Shown in pieces: positions 29,922-40,221 of a DNA stretch of 64,000 nucleotides. Under the pieces are notes generated by a model. It had not been told where the DNA came from, made no database searches, and saw nothing but the letters and a program-made list of their open reading frames with translations. Where the stretch lies: assembly GCF_004791025.1 (NCBI RefSeq), contig NZ_SRUO01000005.1, positions 310,001-374,000 of the forward strand, in the 5' to 3' direction. A program made the translations under genes and the position numbers. Position 1 is the first letter of the stretch, and every line of letters starts with the position of its first letter. The DNA is from Mesorhizobium sp. M4B.F.Ca.ET.203.01.1.1. GTDB lineage: Bacteria > Pseudomonadota > Alphaproteobacteria > Rhizobiales > Rhizobiaceae.

Positions 29922-30257
29922 TTACCAGGCGCAGACCTTGGTGTTGGTCTGCGGATTGTTCCAGCAGGCGCCGTCGTCGCGGCTGCGCACGAACTGCCCA
30001 GGCAGCGACACGTTGCGGCGACCGAAATTGATATAGCCATAGGCAAAGCCCGGGCCGTCGATTTCAAGCACATAGGTGGGATAGCCGGGCGCTGAGATGC
30101 GGAAACTGCCGTCGCTGCCGATAGTCCTGTAATTGCAGGAGAAATAGCCGTCATCCGTGGTGTAGCAGCGCGCCCGCTTTGCCTCTGCCGACATCGAAAA
30201 GGCAAGCAGCGCGGCCACGCCCACGCAGCCGCCCAGGACAATCTTCCCCAGCGCCAT
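29922..30257 (-). CDS. Small secreted protein, function unknown
   Basis: A 111-residue secreted protein. The signal peptide covers about 1-26 (hydrophobic GGCVGVAALLAFSM, cleavage after AEA). The mature part is about 85 residues, rich in Tyr, Gly and Arg, with four cysteines (CYTTDDGYFSC, GACWNN and KVCAW) that could form two disulfides in the periplasm. No family was recognised. A GGGGGTAGACT sequence precedes the ATG. It lies between the KAS III-like gene and a rhizobial palindrome. Confidence 0.7.
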   Translation of the reverse strand: MALGKIVLGGCVGVAALLAFSMSAEAKRARCYTTDDGYFSCNYRTIGSDGSFRISAPGYPTYVLEIDGPGFAYGYINFGRRNVSLPGQFVRSRDDGACWNNPQTNTKVCAW

Positions 30258-30376
30258 AGTCTACCCCCGCCACCTGGACCACCGGTCACGATCTAGGCTG
30301 AAGACTGCGCATGGCGACGAATTCCGGTCAAGTACTCGTGATGAGCGCGGACGCGGTGCGGCTAACGCTTCTTAGA

Positions 30377-30444
30377 GCAATTCCAGGAAAAGTGTGTAGC
30401 GGTTAGGCTCGGCGACTTCGCCGTAGCCTTCCGTCCGGAATTGC
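30377..30444. repeat. Intergenic palindromic repeat with GCAATTCC/GGAATTGC ends
   Basis: GCAATTCCAGGAAAAGTGTG (30377-30396) is balanced by CCGTCCGGAATTGC ending at 30444. This is the very common rhizobial intergenic palindrome (recalled, not searched), here interrupted by a small inner hairpin AGGCTCGGCGA/TCGCCGTAGCCT. It lies 15 bases past the tam stop and may end its transcript. Confidence 0.7.
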
Positions 30445-30458
30445 GCAGAAACAAGAAC

Positions 30459-31229
30459 TTAGATCGGACGGCGCGCGACGATGAAGATGCGGGGAAAGCG
30501 CAGCAGCACCTTGCCGTTCGCCGTCTTCGGATAAGCCTTCGCGATCCTTGCCGTGTAGCTCTTGAGGAACAGCTTGCGCTCCTCCGCGTCGAGCGGATCG
30601 AGAAACGGCTTCAGCCCCGTCGACTTCACCCATTCGACGATCGCCTCGGCATCGGCGAGCGGGTGGTTGTAGATTGTGTGCCAGATGTCGAGCCGGTCGG
30701 AGTGCGGCGACAACAGGTCGTAGTAGAACGACACCGGCGGCAGCGGCTCGCGCGCGGCACCTTTCAGCTTTTCGGCGAACGGCATCTCGGCCGCCGTCTC
30801 GCGCATGGCCCGGTGCGACGGCTCGCCGAGATTGTCGGGCATCTGCACGGCCAGCGTGCCGTGCGGGCTCAAGAACCCCATCAGCCGCTGGAACACGGCA
30901 GGATGTTCCGGCAGCCATTGGAACACCGCATTGGCGAAGATGACGTCGACCGGCTTCTCCGGCTGCCAGGCGGAAGCGTCGGCGAGCCCGAAGGTCACGT
31001 TCGGCAGCCGCGCCCTCGCCTTCTCGATCATGTCGGGCGAAGTGTCGAAGCCGCTGACCTCGGCATCCGGCCAGCGCTGGACCAGAAGCTCGGTCGAGTT
31101 GCCCGGCCCGCAGCCGATGTCGACGACGCGGCGCGGGAAGTCCACCGGCACCTGCGCGACGAGATCACGCGCGGGCCGCGTGCGCTCGTCCTCGAATTTC
31201 AGATATTGGGCGGCGGACCAGTCGGCCAT
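30459..31229 (-). CDS. tam: Trans-aconitate 2-methyltransferase
   Basis: SAM-dependent methylation of trans-aconitate, a by-product inhibitor of aconitase. The 256-residue protein begins [23 protein letters not shown], as Tam proteins do, with motif [16 protein letters not shown] near 35-49, FDTSPDM, and the characteristic [12 protein letters not shown] segment, and ends with [10 protein letters not shown]. An upstream ATG (31262) would add 11 residues without similarity. It follows ettA after 35 bases on the same strand, possibly sharing its transcript. Confidence 0.9.
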   Translation of the reverse strand: MADWSAAQYLKFEDERTRPARDLVAQVPVDFPRRVVDIGCGPGNSTELLVQRWPDAEVSGFDTSPDMIEKARARLPNVTFGLADASAWQPEKPVDVIFANAVFQWLPEHPAVFQRLMGFLSPHGTLAVQMPDNLGEPSHRAMRETAAEMPFAEKLKGAAREPLPPVSFYYDLLSPHSDRLDIWHTIYNHPLADAEAIVEWVKSTGLKPFLDPLDAEERKLFLKSYTARIAKAYPKTANGKVLLRFPRIFIVARRPI

Positions 31230-31264
31230 TTCGGAACCGCTTCGTTCGCCGCCCTCGGCCAATA

Positions 31265-32914
<1,650 letters not shown>

Positions 32915-33128
32915 GCGCGCTTTCCCTGAGAGTTGCTGGATGTCGGAATGAATGGGATTGCGCGCTATGTAGGCGATGCCGTGCCGATCGGCAATCGCTT
33001 TCGGCGCCGCGGCCCGATCAGGAAACGCTCGTCTGCCTGCAAGCATTCGGTTGCCATCGCCCTTTTTCGGCGCGCCAAGCGTCGATGCGCAAGCACCGAT
33101 TAATCATTTCCCGGCAAAACGGAGGTGG

Positions 33129-34460
33129 ATGACAATCGCCGGTTGCTGGCGATTTCAGCGAAAAGGACGGATCGACGGCGTGTTGAACGGTTTCCTGCTC
33201 CTTGCCGAAGCGGTTCTCTATTTCGGCGTCATGGTCACGCTGTTCCGCTTCAGGGCGCGCATCGGGCTCGGCGTCTTCGTCTGCGCGCTCGGCGTCATGC
33301 ATTTCCTGGAAACCTATCTGGCCAGCGTCTTCTATGTCGCCCTGCCCTTCGGCATGGTCTCGCCGGGCTCGGCGGTGCTGTTCTCGGGCAAGCTGGTGAT
33401 GCTGCTCCTGCTTTACGTCAAGGAAGACGCGGCGACGGTGCGCCAGCCGATCTATGGCCTGCTGCTCGGCAATGCCCTGATGATCGGCCTGGTGCTGATC
33501 CTGCGCTTGCATTCGATCTCACCGCTTCCCGACGGCAAGCTTCCCGACATCGGTTTCATCGACCAGATGGGCTGGCTAATGGTGTGGGGGACGTCGCTGC
33601 TGTTCATCGACGCCATTCTGATCATCCTGCTCTACGAAAAGCTCGGCCGCTATCTTCGCGCTCGACCCTTCGCCCGCATCCTGGTGTCTGTCGCCTGCGT
33701 CCTGACCTTCGATCAGGCCGGCTTCTTTACCGCACTCCATTTCGTCGCCGGCGCGCCGATCGAGGTCTTCTTCGGCGGCTGGTTCGCCAAGATGGCGGCG
33801 GCGCTGGCCTATAGCGGCATGCTCGTCGCCTATCTCAGATGGGTCGAGGACCACGACATTGCGCTGCCGCGCGGCCTCTCGGACATTTTCGACACGCTGA
33901 CCTATCGCGAGCGTTACGAAGCGCTGGTCAAGCATGTGGGACGCGACGGCCTGACCGGCCTGCTGCATCGCGGCAGCTTCGAGACCGACGGCCAGACCGC
34001 GGTCGCCCGCAGCCGGAGCACCTTAAGGCCGCTCAGCTTGCTGATCGTCGACGTCGACCATTTCAAATCGATCAACGATCGCTTCGGCCATGCCGAGGGC
34101 GACAAGGTGCTGAAGTCGATCGCCACCGTGCTGACCGACGTCGCCGGCGCCGAGCAAAAGGTATTCCGGATAGGCGGCGAGGAATTCGCCATCCTGACCG
34201 AGCAGCCGCACGCCGTCGCAAGGCTGCTCGGCGAAAGCATCAGGCATGCGGTCAAGGCATCCGCCAGCACCAGCAGGTTCGAGCTGACCGTCAGCGTCGG
34301 CGTTTGCACCCTTGGCGAGGCCAGCAACTCGCTGGCCGATATCTTCGCGCTGGCCGACGAACGTCTCTACAAGGCCAAATCGGCGGGGCGCGACCGCGTC
34401 ATCGGCGAACTGGGCGACGACGAGGCCGAAAATCCCGGCATCTGGACGAGATCGGCGTAA
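33129..34460 (+). CDS. Membrane-bound diguanylate cyclase (GGDEF domain)
   Basis: Predicted c-di-GMP synthase. Residues up to about 235 form seven or so hydrophobic segments (MASE-like sensor, unknown ligand), followed by a GGDEF domain from about 275 to 430. The active-site loop reads RIGGEEF, a fully active variant, preceded by the metal-binding IVDVDHFKSINDRFGH. No EAL domain is present. The ATG at 33129 has GGAGG only 3 bases away; the GTG at 33180, directly before the first membrane helix, is an alternative start. It is divergent from ettA. Confidence 0.87.
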   Translation: MTIAGCWRFQRKGRIDGVLNGFLLLAEAVLYFGVMVTLFRFRARIGLGVFVCALGVMHFLETYLASVFYVALPFGMVSPGSAVLFSGKLVMLLLLYVKEDAATVRQPIYGLLLGNALMIGLVLILRLHSISPLPDGKLPDIGFIDQMGWLMVWGTSLLFIDAILIILLYEKLGRYLRARPFARILVSVACVLTFDQAGFFTALHFVAGAPIEVFFGGWFAKMAAALAYSGMLVAYLRWVEDHDIALPRGLSDIFDTLTYRERYEALVKHVGRDGLTGLLHRGSFETDGQTAVARSRSTLRPLSLLIVDVDHFKSINDRFGHAEGDKVLKSIATVLTDVAGAEQKVFRIGGEEFAILTEQPHAVARLLGESIRHAVKASASTSRFELTVSVGVCTLGEASNSLADIFALADERLYKAKSAGRDRVIGELGDDEAENPGIWTRSA

Positions 34461-34495
34461 GGCGCCGGTGGCGGAGCGAAGCGCCCCCGCCCGGC

Positions 34496-35506
34496 TTACT
34501 GGAAACCGGTCGGGTCGACCGTGCCCTTCGGGCAGCCCGCCTTGGAGGTCGGCGCGGAAGCCAGCATCAGGCTGCCCAGCGTGCTGTCGGGGCCGATAGT
34601 GCCCGACAGCCCGAGCGTCAGCTCGCCGATCATGCGCCTGCCGCTCGAGGGGTCGACCAGGCAGGAGACACGGACCCGGTTGCCGGCGCCGGCGCCGAAG
34701 GCGCTGTCGAAAGCATTGCGGATCTGATCCGACGTCAGCTGCTTGCCGATATGCTTGGTGAAGAGATCGCGCACCGGCGACGCGTTCACCGCCCGCATCA
34801 GGTTCAACGCATCCGAGAAATACTCTTGCTGGCTCTTGCCGTAGCAGGTGCCGTGCTTGATCCATTCATGGCGCTCCAGCTTGGAGGCGGTGCCCGGCAT
34901 CACCTGATCGAGCTCGGCGCGGGTACTCGCATCGAGGTCGACCTTCGGCAGGTCCTGCCAATGGGCGGGATTGTCGTTGGCCTTGTCGCTTGCCGACACC
35001 TGGCAATAGAAGTTGCCGTTCGGCTGCGGCCACAGCCCATGCAAGGCGAAATGCGTGGCGTCGAAGCCGGCCTTCGACTGCGCCTGGCATTCGGGCTTGC
35101 TGGACTTGGTCTCGCAGAAGGCCGGTTGCCAGCTCAGCGCGAAGACATATTCCGGCTTGCCGGAGCCAGGCTGCGCCGGCTTGTTCTGCTCGACGGGCGC
35201 CGGCGTCGCCGCAGCACTGGCGCCGGTGACATGGCCGCAGCCGATCTTCACCCAGCGGCGATCCGGATCGGCGCCCGGCACGAGGATGAGGTAATGCGTC
35301 GGCTCGTCCTTGTTGCCCGCTAGCAGCTGGTAGCTTTGCCCGGCCGCGGTCGATACGTTCCCGGGGTTCTTGCCGCTCTTGATCGCCTGCGTCGCCGGAC
35401 AGGCGGCATCGGCCACGAAGCTGCCGCTCATCTTCACATCGGCCCGCGCTGCTCCGGCGAGCGCCGTGACGGCGGCAGCCAACAAAAAAGCAAAACCTGT
35501 CCGCAT
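34496..35506 (-). CDS. Secreted ribonuclease T2 family protein with N-terminal extension
   Basis: Periplasmic or secreted endoribonuclease giving 2',3'-cyclic phosphates. The 336-residue precursor has a signal peptide (cleavage after ARA near 22), then an N-terminal region of about 90 residues with paired cysteines (C36 and C90) not typical of RNase T2, a Pro-rich linker, and the catalytic domain from about 118. Both active-site segments are intact: FALHGLWPQ with H156 and HEWIKHGTC with H213, E214, K217 and H218. GAGGTG precedes the ATG at 35506. RNase I-like scavenging of external RNA is the likely role. Confidence 0.88.
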   Translation of the reverse strand: MRTGFAFLLAAAVTALAGAARADVKMSGSFVADAACPATQAIKSGKNPGNVSTAAGQSYQLLAGNKDEPTHYLILVPGADPDRRWVKIGCGHVTGASAAATPAPVEQNKPAQPGSGKPEYVFALSWQPAFCETKSSKPECQAQSKAGFDATHFALHGLWPQPNGNFYCQVSASDKANDNPAHWQDLPKVDLDASTRAELDQVMPGTASKLERHEWIKHGTCYGKSQQEYFSDALNLMRAVNASPVRDLFTKHIGKQLTSDQIRNAFDSAFGAGAGNRVRVSCLVDPSSGRRMIGELTLGLSGTIGPDSTLGSLMLASAPTSKAGCPKGTVDPTGFQ

Positions 35507-35694
35507 CCCCGCACCTCGGCTCAAAATGTCGCGGCACACACTGCCGCTGTCTCCGTGTCAGAATTGCGATGGCCCGCGCCGCAGGAGAAGAAGCCCACAG
35601 CGCAAAATCAGCCGGGCCGCATTGACCTAAAACCGGCGCCAGCGCAAACAAAACTCTCGTGAGCACGAGAAGGGCGTCGGGGGGACGAAGCGAA

Positions 35695-36627
35695 ATGCCA
35701 TTCAGCCAGCAGCGCATGGTCAAGTCGCCGACCGGCGCCGACCTCAACCTCTATGTGAAGCAGGCGAGCGGCCACCCGCGCGCCGTCGTCCAGATCAACC
35801 ACGGACTGGCCGAGCACGCGGCGCGCTATGCCCGCTTCGCCGATTTCCTCGCCGAGCGCGGCTTTCATGTCTACGTGCATGACCACCGTGGCCATGGCGC
35901 GACCAGAGCGCCCGACGCACCGCTCGGCAAGTTCGCCGATTCGGATGGCGGCGCCAAGGTCATCGCCGATGTCACCGCCATTCATGACCTGATCGCCGGC
36001 GAGCAGCCGGGCCTGCCGGTCATCCTCTTCGGCCATTCGATGGGCGCGTCGGTGGCATTGAACTTCCTTCTGCGTCATTCGGCGCGCGTCCATGCCACCG
36101 CGATCTGGAACGGCAATTTCTCGCAGGGCCTGCTTGGGCAGCTGGCGCTCGCCATCCTCGGCTGGGAAAGGATGCGGCTGGGCTCCGACGTGCCGTCAAG
36201 GCTGCTGCCGAGGCTGACCTTCCAGGCCTGGGGCAAGGCCGTGCCCAACCACAAGACGCTGTTCGACTGGCTGTCGCGCGACGAGGCCGAGGTCGCGAAA
36301 TACGTCGCCGATCCGCTCTGCGGCTGGGATGCCTCGGTGTCGATGTGGCGGGACGTCGTCCAGATGGCGATCTACGGCGGCAGCGACGGCAATTTTTCCG
36401 GCGTGCGCCGCACCCTCCCCATCAACCTGCTCGGCGGCGAGAAAGACCCCGCCTCGGATTACGGCAAGGCGGTCAACCACCTCGCCGGGCGCATGCGGGG
36501 GATGGGCTTTTCGAATCTGGTTTCAAAGGTTTACCCGGAGACCCGCCACGAAAGCCTGAACGAGGTGAACCGGGACATCGTGATGGCCGATTTTGCCGCA
36601 TGGGCGGACAAAGTTCTCAAAGCGTGA
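35695..36627 (+). CDS. Alpha/beta hydrolase, monoacylglycerol lipase-like
   Basis: Serine hydrolase of 310 residues resembling monoglyceride lipase/lysophospholipase. The nucleophile is S115 in GHSMG, with the HG(L/x) oxyanion motif INHGLAEH at 35-42, DHRGHG at 63-68, an acid candidate in GGEKDPASD (about 257) and the His in ETRHESLNE (about 287). There is no signal peptide, so it is cytoplasmic. The ATG at 35695 follows GGGGGGACG. It is divergent from the RNase gene and 81 bases before the CoA-transferase gene; a link with that operon is possible. Confidence 0.85.
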   Translation: MPFSQQRMVKSPTGADLNLYVKQASGHPRAVVQINHGLAEHAARYARFADFLAERGFHVYVHDHRGHGATRAPDAPLGKFADSDGGAKVIADVTAIHDLIAGEQPGLPVILFGHSMGASVALNFLLRHSARVHATAIWNGNFSQGLLGQLALAILGWERMRLGSDVPSRLLPRLTFQAWGKAVPNHKTLFDWLSRDEAEVAKYVADPLCGWDASVSMWRDVVQMAIYGGSDGNFSGVRRTLPINLLGGEKDPASDYGKAVNHLAGRMRGMGFSNLVSKVYPETRHESLNEVNRDIVMADFAAWADKVLKA

Positions 36628-36708
36628 GGCGGTTGGCCCATCGCAAGGGCCGTGACAGCAGCGGCGGGGATTGATAGAGGCTGCGCTTTCGACCCAACAC
36701 GGTGATCC

Positions 36709-37884
36709 ATGGCCGAGCCTCCGCTGAAAGGCATACGCGTTATCGAACTCGCCCGCATCCTCGCCGGGCCCTGGGCGGGGCAGTTGCTCGCCGATCTCGG
36801 CGCCGATGTCATCAAGGTCGAGAGCCCGGACGGCGGCGATGACACCCGCAAATGGGGCCCTCCCTTCGTCATGAGCCATGACGGCGAGAACCTGTCGGCC
36901 GCCTATTATCACTCCTGCAATCGCGGCAAACGCTCCATCGCCATCGACTTCTCCAAGCCCGAGGGCGCCGATACGCTGCGCCGATTGGTCGCCAATGCCG
37001 ACGTGCTGATCGAGAACTTCAAGCTCGGCGGGCTGAAGAAATACGGGCTCGACTACGAGAGCCTGAAGACGATCAACCCGCGCCTCGTTTATTGCTCGAT
37101 CACCGGTTTCGGCCAGGACGGACCGTATGCGCCACGCGCGGGCTATGACTTTATCATCCAGGCCATGGCCGGCATGATGTCGATCACCGGCGAGGCCGGC
37201 CGCGAGCCGCAGAAGGCCGGCGTCGCCATTTCCGACCTGTTCACCGGCCTCTATTCGGTGATCGCCATCCAGGCCGCACTTCGCCATGGCGAGAAGACCG
37301 GCGAGGGCCAGCACATCGACATGGCGCTGTTCGACAGCCAGATCTCGGCGCTCGGCAACCAGAACCTCAACTATCTGGTCTCCGGCAAGTCGCCGGTGCA
37401 GATGGGCAACGCGCATATGAACATCGCGCCCTACGAGGTGCTGCCGGTGAAGGACGGCCACATCATCCTGGCCGTCGGCAACGACGGCCAGTTCCAAAAA
37501 TTCTGCGCGGCGGTCGGCCTCGACGATCTGCCGTCGAACCCGGATTTCGCTACCAATCCCGCCCGCGTCGCCAACCGGGCGAGACTGCGCGAGCGCATCA
37601 TCGAGGCGCTCAAGGCCCTTGATCGCGATCCGCTGCTGACGAAGCTCGAAGCGGCAAGCGTGCCGGCGAGCCCGATCAACACGATCGGCCAGATGTTCGA
37701 CGATCCGCAGACGATTGCGCGCGGCATGCGGCTCGATCTCGACGACGGCCACGGCAATCGCCTGCCCTCGGTGCGCGCGCCGATGGTGATGTCCGGCACG
37801 CCGCTGGTCTATGAGCGCCCCTCGCCGCGTCTTGGCGAACACACCGAGGAAATCCTGGCCGAACTGGAGAGATCAGCGAAATGA
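36709..37884 (+). CDS. CaiB/BaiF family (class III) CoA-transferase
   Basis: Class III CoA-transferase, moving CoA between carboxylic acids. The 391 residues contain the N-terminal GIRVIELARILAGPWAGQLLADLGADVIKVE block, the NRGKRSIAIDF CoA-site, ENFKLG, YCSITGFGQDGPY and the catalytic aspartate in GVAISDLFTG (D176). The stop overlaps the start of the ThDP-enzyme gene by ATGA, so the pair is co-translated. A formyl-CoA:oxalate transferase role would fit a decarboxylase partner, but that partner is not clearly an oxalyl-CoA decarboxylase, so the substrate is left open. Confidence 0.87.
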   Translation: MAEPPLKGIRVIELARILAGPWAGQLLADLGADVIKVESPDGGDDTRKWGPPFVMSHDGENLSAAYYHSCNRGKRSIAIDFSKPEGADTLRRLVANADVLIENFKLGGLKKYGLDYESLKTINPRLVYCSITGFGQDGPYAPRAGYDFIIQAMAGMMSITGEAGREPQKAGVAISDLFTGLYSVIAIQAALRHGEKTGEGQHIDMALFDSQISALGNQNLNYLVSGKSPVQMGNAHMNIAPYEVLPVKDGHIILAVGNDGQFQKFCAAVGLDDLPSNPDFATNPARVANRARLRERIIEALKALDRDPLLTKLEAASVPASPINTIGQMFDDPQTIARGMRLDLDDGHGNRLPSVRAPMVMSGTPLVYERPSPRLGEHTEEILAELERSAK

Positions 37885-39530
37885 AAACCGGCGGACAACT
37901 GATCGTCGAGGCGCTTGAAGCCAACGGCACCGACCGCATCTTCTGCGTGCCCGGCGAATCCTATCTCGCGGTGCTCGACGCGCTGCATGACTCGCCGATC
38001 CGCACCATCGTCTGCCGCCAGGAAGGCGGCGCCGCGATGATGGCCGACTGCCAGGGCCGGCTGACCGGCAAGCCCGGCATCTGCTTCGTCACCCGCGGCC
38101 CCGGCGCCACCAACGCCTCGGCCGGCATCCACATCGCGATGCAGGATTCGGTCCCGGTGATCCTGTTCATCGGCCAGGTCGCCAGCCACGCCAAGGAGCG
38201 CGAGGCCTTCCAGGAGGTCGATTACAAGCGCTTCTTCGGCGACATCGCCAAATGGGTGGTCGAGATCGACGATGCCTCGCGCATCCCCGAATTCGTCACC
38301 CGCGCCTTTGCCGTCGCGACCTCCGGCCGCCCCGGCCCGGTCGTCATCTCGCTGCCCGAGGACATGCTGACCAGCGTCGTCGAGGCGCCTGAAGCACTGC
38401 CGCACACGCCGGTCGAGACACGCCCCGGCGAGGCTGAGCTCGACGCGCTGGAAAAGCTTCTCGCCGGCGCCAAGCGCCCGTTCGTCATCCTCGGAGGCAC
38501 GCGCTGGGACGAGCAAGCGGTGGCGCGGATGCACGCCATCGCCGAGGCATGGTCATTGCCCGTAGGATGCTCCTTCCGCCGCCAGATGCTGTTCGATCAT
38601 TTGCATCCGAACTACGCCGGCGATGTCGGGATCGGCATCAATCCGAAGCTGGCGGCGCAGGTCAAGGCAGCCGATGTCGTGCTCATGCTTGGCGGCCGCC
38701 TGGGTGAGATGCCGTCTTCCGACTACACGTTGCTGAAAAGCCCCTACCCCGACCAGGCACTGGTGCATGTCCATGCCGATGCCGGCGAGCTCGGCCGCGT
38801 CTACCGGCCGACTATAGCCATCAACGCTTCGCCCGCCGCCTTCGTCGAGGCTTTCGCCAAGCGCAAGCCTTCGGCCAAGCCCTCCTGGGCGGCCGAGACG
38901 GAAAAGGCGCATGCCGCCTATCTCGAATGGTCGACGCCGCCGCAGACCGGCCCGGGCTCAGTTCAGATGGGGCCGATCATCGAGCATCTCGGAAAGGTCC
39001 TGCCGGAAGACGCCATCCTCACCAACGGCGCCGGCAACTACGCCACCTGGGTGCATCGCTTCTACCGCTCCCGCCGCTACGGCACGCAGGCGGCACCGAC
39101 CTCCGGTTCGATGGGCTACGGCACGCCGGCGGCGGTCGCCGCTAAGGCGCTGAACCCGGAGCGCGAAGTCATCGCCTTCGCCGGCGACGGCTGCTTCCTG
39201 ATGAACGGGCAGGAGTTCGCCACCGCAGTCCAGTACGATCTGCCGATCATCGTCATCGTCGTCAACAACGGCATTTACGGCACGATCCGCATGCATCAGG
39301 AGCGCGAATATCCGAGCCGCGTCGTCGCCACCAGTCTGAAAAACCCGGACTTCGCCGCCCTTGCCCGTTCCTATGGCGGCCATGGCGAGACGGTCGAGAA
39401 GACCGCCGACTTCGCGCCGGCCTTCGAGCGCGCGCGCGCCAGCGGCAAGCCGGCGATCGTCGAGATCAGGCTCGATCCCGAGGCAATCACGCCGACCCGC
39501 ACGCTGACGCAGATCCGCGACAAGAGCTAA
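37881..39530 (+). CDS. Thiamine-diphosphate-dependent enzyme, acetolactate synthase-like
   Basis: ThDP enzyme of the pyruvate oxidase/acetolactate synthase class, 549 residues in the usual three domains. The cofactor-activating glutamate is E48 in CRQEGGAAMMA; the ThDP/Mg motif is AGDGCFLMNGQEF about 25 residues before VVNN near 437-465. The middle domain (about 190-320) looks FAD/ADP-binding-like but is not diagnostic. Substrates could be a 2-oxo acid or an acyl-CoA (oxalyl-CoA/2-hydroxyacyl-CoA lyase type). The tight ATGA coupling to a CoA-transferase favours a CoA-linked substrate; a true biosynthetic IlvB is unlikely as no ilvH follows. It ends in a terminator. Confidence 0.82.
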   Translation: MKTGGQLIVEALEANGTDRIFCVPGESYLAVLDALHDSPIRTIVCRQEGGAAMMADCQGRLTGKPGICFVTRGPGATNASAGIHIAMQDSVPVILFIGQVASHAKEREAFQEVDYKRFFGDIAKWVVEIDDASRIPEFVTRAFAVATSGRPGPVVISLPEDMLTSVVEAPEALPHTPVETRPGEAELDALEKLLAGAKRPFVILGGTRWDEQAVARMHAIAEAWSLPVGCSFRRQMLFDHLHPNYAGDVGIGINPKLAAQVKAADVVLMLGGRLGEMPSSDYTLLKSPYPDQALVHVHADAGELGRVYRPTIAINASPAAFVEAFAKRKPSAKPSWAAETEKAHAAYLEWSTPPQTGPGSVQMGPIIEHLGKVLPEDAILTNGAGNYATWVHRFYRSRRYGTQAAPTSGSMGYGTPAAVAAKALNPEREVIAFAGDGCFLMNGQEFATAVQYDLPIIVIVVNNGIYGTIRMHQEREYPSRVVATSLKNPDFAALARSYGGHGETVEKTADFAPAFERARASGKPAIVEIRLDPEAITPTRTLTQIRDKS

Positions 39531-39569
39531 GCCGAAAGGCAGCCTCCTGCCTTTCTGCGCTCAACTGCG

Positions 39570-39591
39570 AAAGGGCGGCAAACCGCCCTTT
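39570..39591 (+). terminator. Rho-independent terminator of the CoA-transferase/ThDP operon
   Basis: Nine-base stem AAAGGGCGG (39570-39578) with its complement (39583-39591), loop CAAA, followed by CTGTC; the arm itself supplies the U-run. It lies 40 bases after the stop. Confidence 0.75.
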
Positions 39592-39606
39592 CTGTCGGCT
39601 GACGAC

Positions 39607-39631
39607 AAAAGGGGCGATGAACCGCCCCTTT
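39607..39631 (-). terminator. Rho-independent terminator of the CHRD gene
   Basis: AAAGGGGCG (39608-39616) pairs with CGCCCCTTT (39623-39631); on the minus strand the hairpin ends in TTTTGTCG. It lies 6 bases from the CHRD stop. Confidence 0.75.
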
Positions 39632-39636
39632 GCGCC

Positions 39637-40077
39637 TTACATCGCCTTCTCGATCTGGCCGCGGATCTCGCCGTCCTTGTTGGCGGCGGTGTGGACGTTG
39701 ACATAGTATTTGCCGGCCTCCAGATCGGCCGCCTGCGCATCGGTCAGCGTCGCCGATCCCTTGATCGGGCTCTTGAGCTTCTTGAACGGGATGACGGGTC
39801 CCGCATTCGCGCCCATCGCAGCCGGGCCGTGGATGTGGGCCGCAATCGCCGGTCCGCTGAGGTCGGAATATTTGACGTTCCAGCTCAGCTTCTTCTTGGC
39901 GGTGTCGAAGGTGAATGTGGCGGTTCCCTTGCCCTTGGTGGTGACAGGCGGGCTCTGCTGGCTGCCATCGAGCGTCGCCGTGTATTTCACCGTTTCGGCC
40001 AAGGCAGGAAAGGCAAGCAGGACCGACGCGGAAATGGCCAGCGCCGAGAGCATCGGCGCGAGGGGTTGAATGCGCAT
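39637..40077 (-). CDS. Secreted CHRD-domain protein
   Basis: A 146-residue precursor: signal peptide to about 28 (cleavage after ALA), then a single CHRD domain (named after chordin) with the repeated strand motifs YTATLDGSQQSPPV, GTATFTFDTAKKKLSWNV, AAHIHGPA and GEIRGQIEKAM. Bacterial CHRD proteins are periplasmic or secreted beta-sandwich proteins of unknown function, sometimes with metal binding proposed for the AHIHG histidines. GGAGG lies 5 bases before the ATG. It has its own terminator and sits between hairpins on both sides. Confidence 0.87.
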   Translation of the reverse strand: MRIQPLAPMLSALAISASVLLAFPALAETVKYTATLDGSQQSPPVTTKGKGTATFTFDTAKKKLSWNVKYSDLSGPAIAAHIHGPAAMGANAGPVIPFKKLKSPIKGSATLTDAQAADLEAGKYYVNVHTAANKDGEIRGQIEKAM

Positions 40078-40174
40078 GGAAACCTCCGTTGTGACATCCC
40101 AAAATGGATGCACCGCCACAACGGCTTGAGGAGCCGATGTTTCCGCCCGGTAACGCCGATTTGACATCGCGCCG

Positions 40175-40201
40175 AAAAGGGGCGGTTACCCGCCCCTTTT
40201 T
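40175..40201 (-). terminator. Rho-independent terminator of the methionine gamma-lyase-like gene
   Basis: Eleven-base stem (AAAAGGGGCGG at 40175-40185 with its complement at 40190-40200), loop TTAC, 21 bases past the stop; read on the minus strand it ends in TTTTCGG, so the U-run is supplied largely by the arm. The stem core GGGGCGG is shared with the CHRD terminator. Confidence 0.75.
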
Positions 40202-40221
40202 GGAGTCCACGAAGGCGGTGA

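Noticed and set aside
37881..39530. Naming the ThDP enzyme oxalyl-CoA decarboxylase
   Set aside because: Neighbour is suggestive, but the N-terminal and cofactor-domain stretches look more like acetolactate synthase; substrate left open.
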